Positions 63,231 through 64,000 of a DNA stretch of 64,000 bases are shown piece by piece. The translations under genes and the position numbers were made by a program. Position 1 is the stretch's first letter; each line of letters opens with the position of its first letter. This stretch comes from Spirirestis rafaelensis WJT71-NPBG6 (lineage in GTDB: Bacteria; Cyanobacteriota; Cyanobacteriia; Cyanobacteriales; Nostocaceae), in the NCBI GenBank assembly GCA_019359015.1, contig JAHHID010000005.1:1-64000 (forward strand), in the 5' to 3' direction. Under the pieces are notes generated by a model. That model was not told the DNA's origin. It worked only from the letters and a program-made list of their open reading frames with translations, and did no database searches.

Positions 63231-63965
63231 CTACATCTCATCTGGGTTAATACCCAACTCTCTTAAACGCGCTGCCAAGCGATCGGCTCTTTGACGCTCT
63301 TGTAGCGCTTCTTCTCCGGGTGTTGGCATCCAATTTTTATTAGCATCATACCAACGCAACCACAGCCGCTCAATGCCTTGATAAATACCCTGCCATAGTC
63401 CCAAACCTAATTCTAAAGTTGGCATCCAAATACGTGTTTCTTCTAGGTTCATTTCCGTATAACGGTCTGCCTGAAGCATAAAGGCTCTCAGCCTATCTGT
63501 GTAACGGTCAAAAACTATGTAATAAGGAACACGTAGAATTTGCTCAAACACTTGCCATTTTGTCGGTGGTTCGTCTACAGTGCGAAGAGTTTGACCTAAA
63601 TCTTCTCTTTCCGTACCAGGGGAAAGTAACTCAACTACCACAAAGGGGCTTACACCCTCTTGCCAAATTACATAACTTAAGCGTAAATCTTTATCTTCAT
63701 ATAATCTAGAGTTACCAACTACTCCAAAGCAGTCAGGACGCTTGTACCACAAAGGATGACGAATATCGTAGTAAAGATTTAAATCGCTGGCGACGAATAC
63801 CTGATCTGCGGGATAATTAGGCGGATGAAAGGTTTCTCTCAAGAGTTGAGGTTGAAAATCATGAAACTCGTCGGGTAAACCTGGCTCCTTTGGATCTTCA
63901 CTCTTGAGATCGTACATCGTTGGTAGAACTTCTTTTGGAGGAAGTGGAGGGTCTACTTGGTACAT
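63231..63965 (-). CDS. Uma2 family (DUF820) putative restriction-like nuclease
   Basis: About 244 aa from Met 63965. Uma2 proteins have a PD-(D/E)XK-like fold: DLNLYYDIRHPLWYKRPDCFGVVG and SPFVVVELLSPGTEREDLG (the Glu and following residues) fit. RMRAFMLQADRYTEM-type segment (LRAFMLQADRYTEM) and a C-terminal coiled-coil QERQRADRLAARLRELGINPDE close it. Abundant in filamentous cyanobacteria; biological role unknown. The gene ends 35 bp before the window end on its 5' side. Confidence 0.85.
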   Translation of the reverse strand: MYQVDPPLPPKEVLPTMYDLKSEDPKEPGLPDEFHDFQPQLLRETFHPPNYPADQVFVASDLNLYYDIRHPLWYKRPDCFGVVGNSRLYEDKDLRLSYVIWQEGVSPFVVVELLSPGTEREDLGQTLRTVDEPPTKWQVFEQILRVPYYIVFDRYTDRLRAFMLQADRYTEMNLEETRIWMPTLELGLGLWQGIYQGIERLWLRWYDANKNWMPTPGEEALQERQRADRLAARLRELGINPDEM

Positions 63966-64000
63966 AATAAGCAACAGAGATGACCAATTAGCTATAGCTT

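Noticed and set aside
1-64000. tRNA genes, rRNA genes, CRISPR arrays, intact IS elements, prophage
   Set aside because: Looked for T-loop (GGTTCRA) patterns, spaced direct repeats, transposase motifs and phage genes; none was convincing. A tRNAscan and IS search would settle this.

Overview
The window looks like chromosomal DNA of a filamentous, probably heterocyst-forming cyanobacterium (order Nostocales). The signs are very frequent HIP1 octamers (GCGATCGC), heptanucleotide tandem repeats in many intergenic gaps, a knotless phytochrome kinase, a DevBCA-type exporter, the cyanobacterial division protein Ftn2/ZipN, a divergent cyanobacterial Hfq beside dapF, ComFB, DUF4079 and DUF4912 proteins, and a plastoquinone-type UbiA. 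I see no tRNA, rRNA, CRISPR array, intact insertion sequence or phage.

Layout. 1-5.5 kb: gene debris (heptapeptide-repeat ORF, a 62-bp copy of the end of a Coq4-like gene, half a receiver domain), then a phytochrome kinase with two receiver proteins, the Coq4-family gene and a LOG-like protein. 5.5-11 kb: YnfA, UbiA and a CHAT-GUN4 gene broken by one stop codon, among dispersed repeats including a 275-bp MITE-like element and two 85-bp palindromic elements with inverted cores. 11-20 kb: exopolyphosphatase behind a repeated TGAGCAT control region, a small secreted protein, a cellulose synthase-like glycosyltransferase with PilZ domain, a DUF4079 membrane protein, a DMT transporter, and a peptidoglycan-binding/HEAT membrane protein. 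20-33 kb: an ABC-F gene broken by a small dispersed repeat, a coupled glycosyltransferase, an LD-carboxypeptidase carrying repeat DNA inside its reading frame, oligopeptidase B, hemE, dapF, hfq, a higBA-type toxin-antitoxin pair and a flavin reductase. 33-42 kb: a Kef-type antiporter, a MocR regulator, and a TetR gene divergent from devBCA with paired operators. 42-53 kb: a cluster rich in cell-envelope functions (two phosphodiester glycosidase-like proteins, M23 peptidase, L,D-transpeptidase, ECF sigma with putative anti-sigma, class D beta-lactamase-like protein). 53-64 kb: AEC transporter, pstC-pstA-pstB with a shortened pstS and a leftover pstC fragment, ftn2/zipN, pdhA and a Uma2 protein.

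How it fits together. Housekeeping metabolism (heme, lysine/peptidoglycan, plastoquinone, pyruvate dehydrogenase) is interleaved with signalling and envelope genes. Phosphate is a recurring theme (exopolyphosphatase, pst genes with a Pho-box-like array). The clearest signal across the window is genome erosion and repeat invasion: at least seven gene fragments, two genes broken by in-frame stops, and two coding regions that seem to have absorbed intergenic-type repeats in frame. I did not find one convincing new multi-gene system. The best leads are the shared upstream elements (13.1 and 16.1 kb; 53.3 kb; 11.0 kb), the pst remnants and the repeat elements with flipped cores. All functions are inferred by reading motifs; no database search was run.
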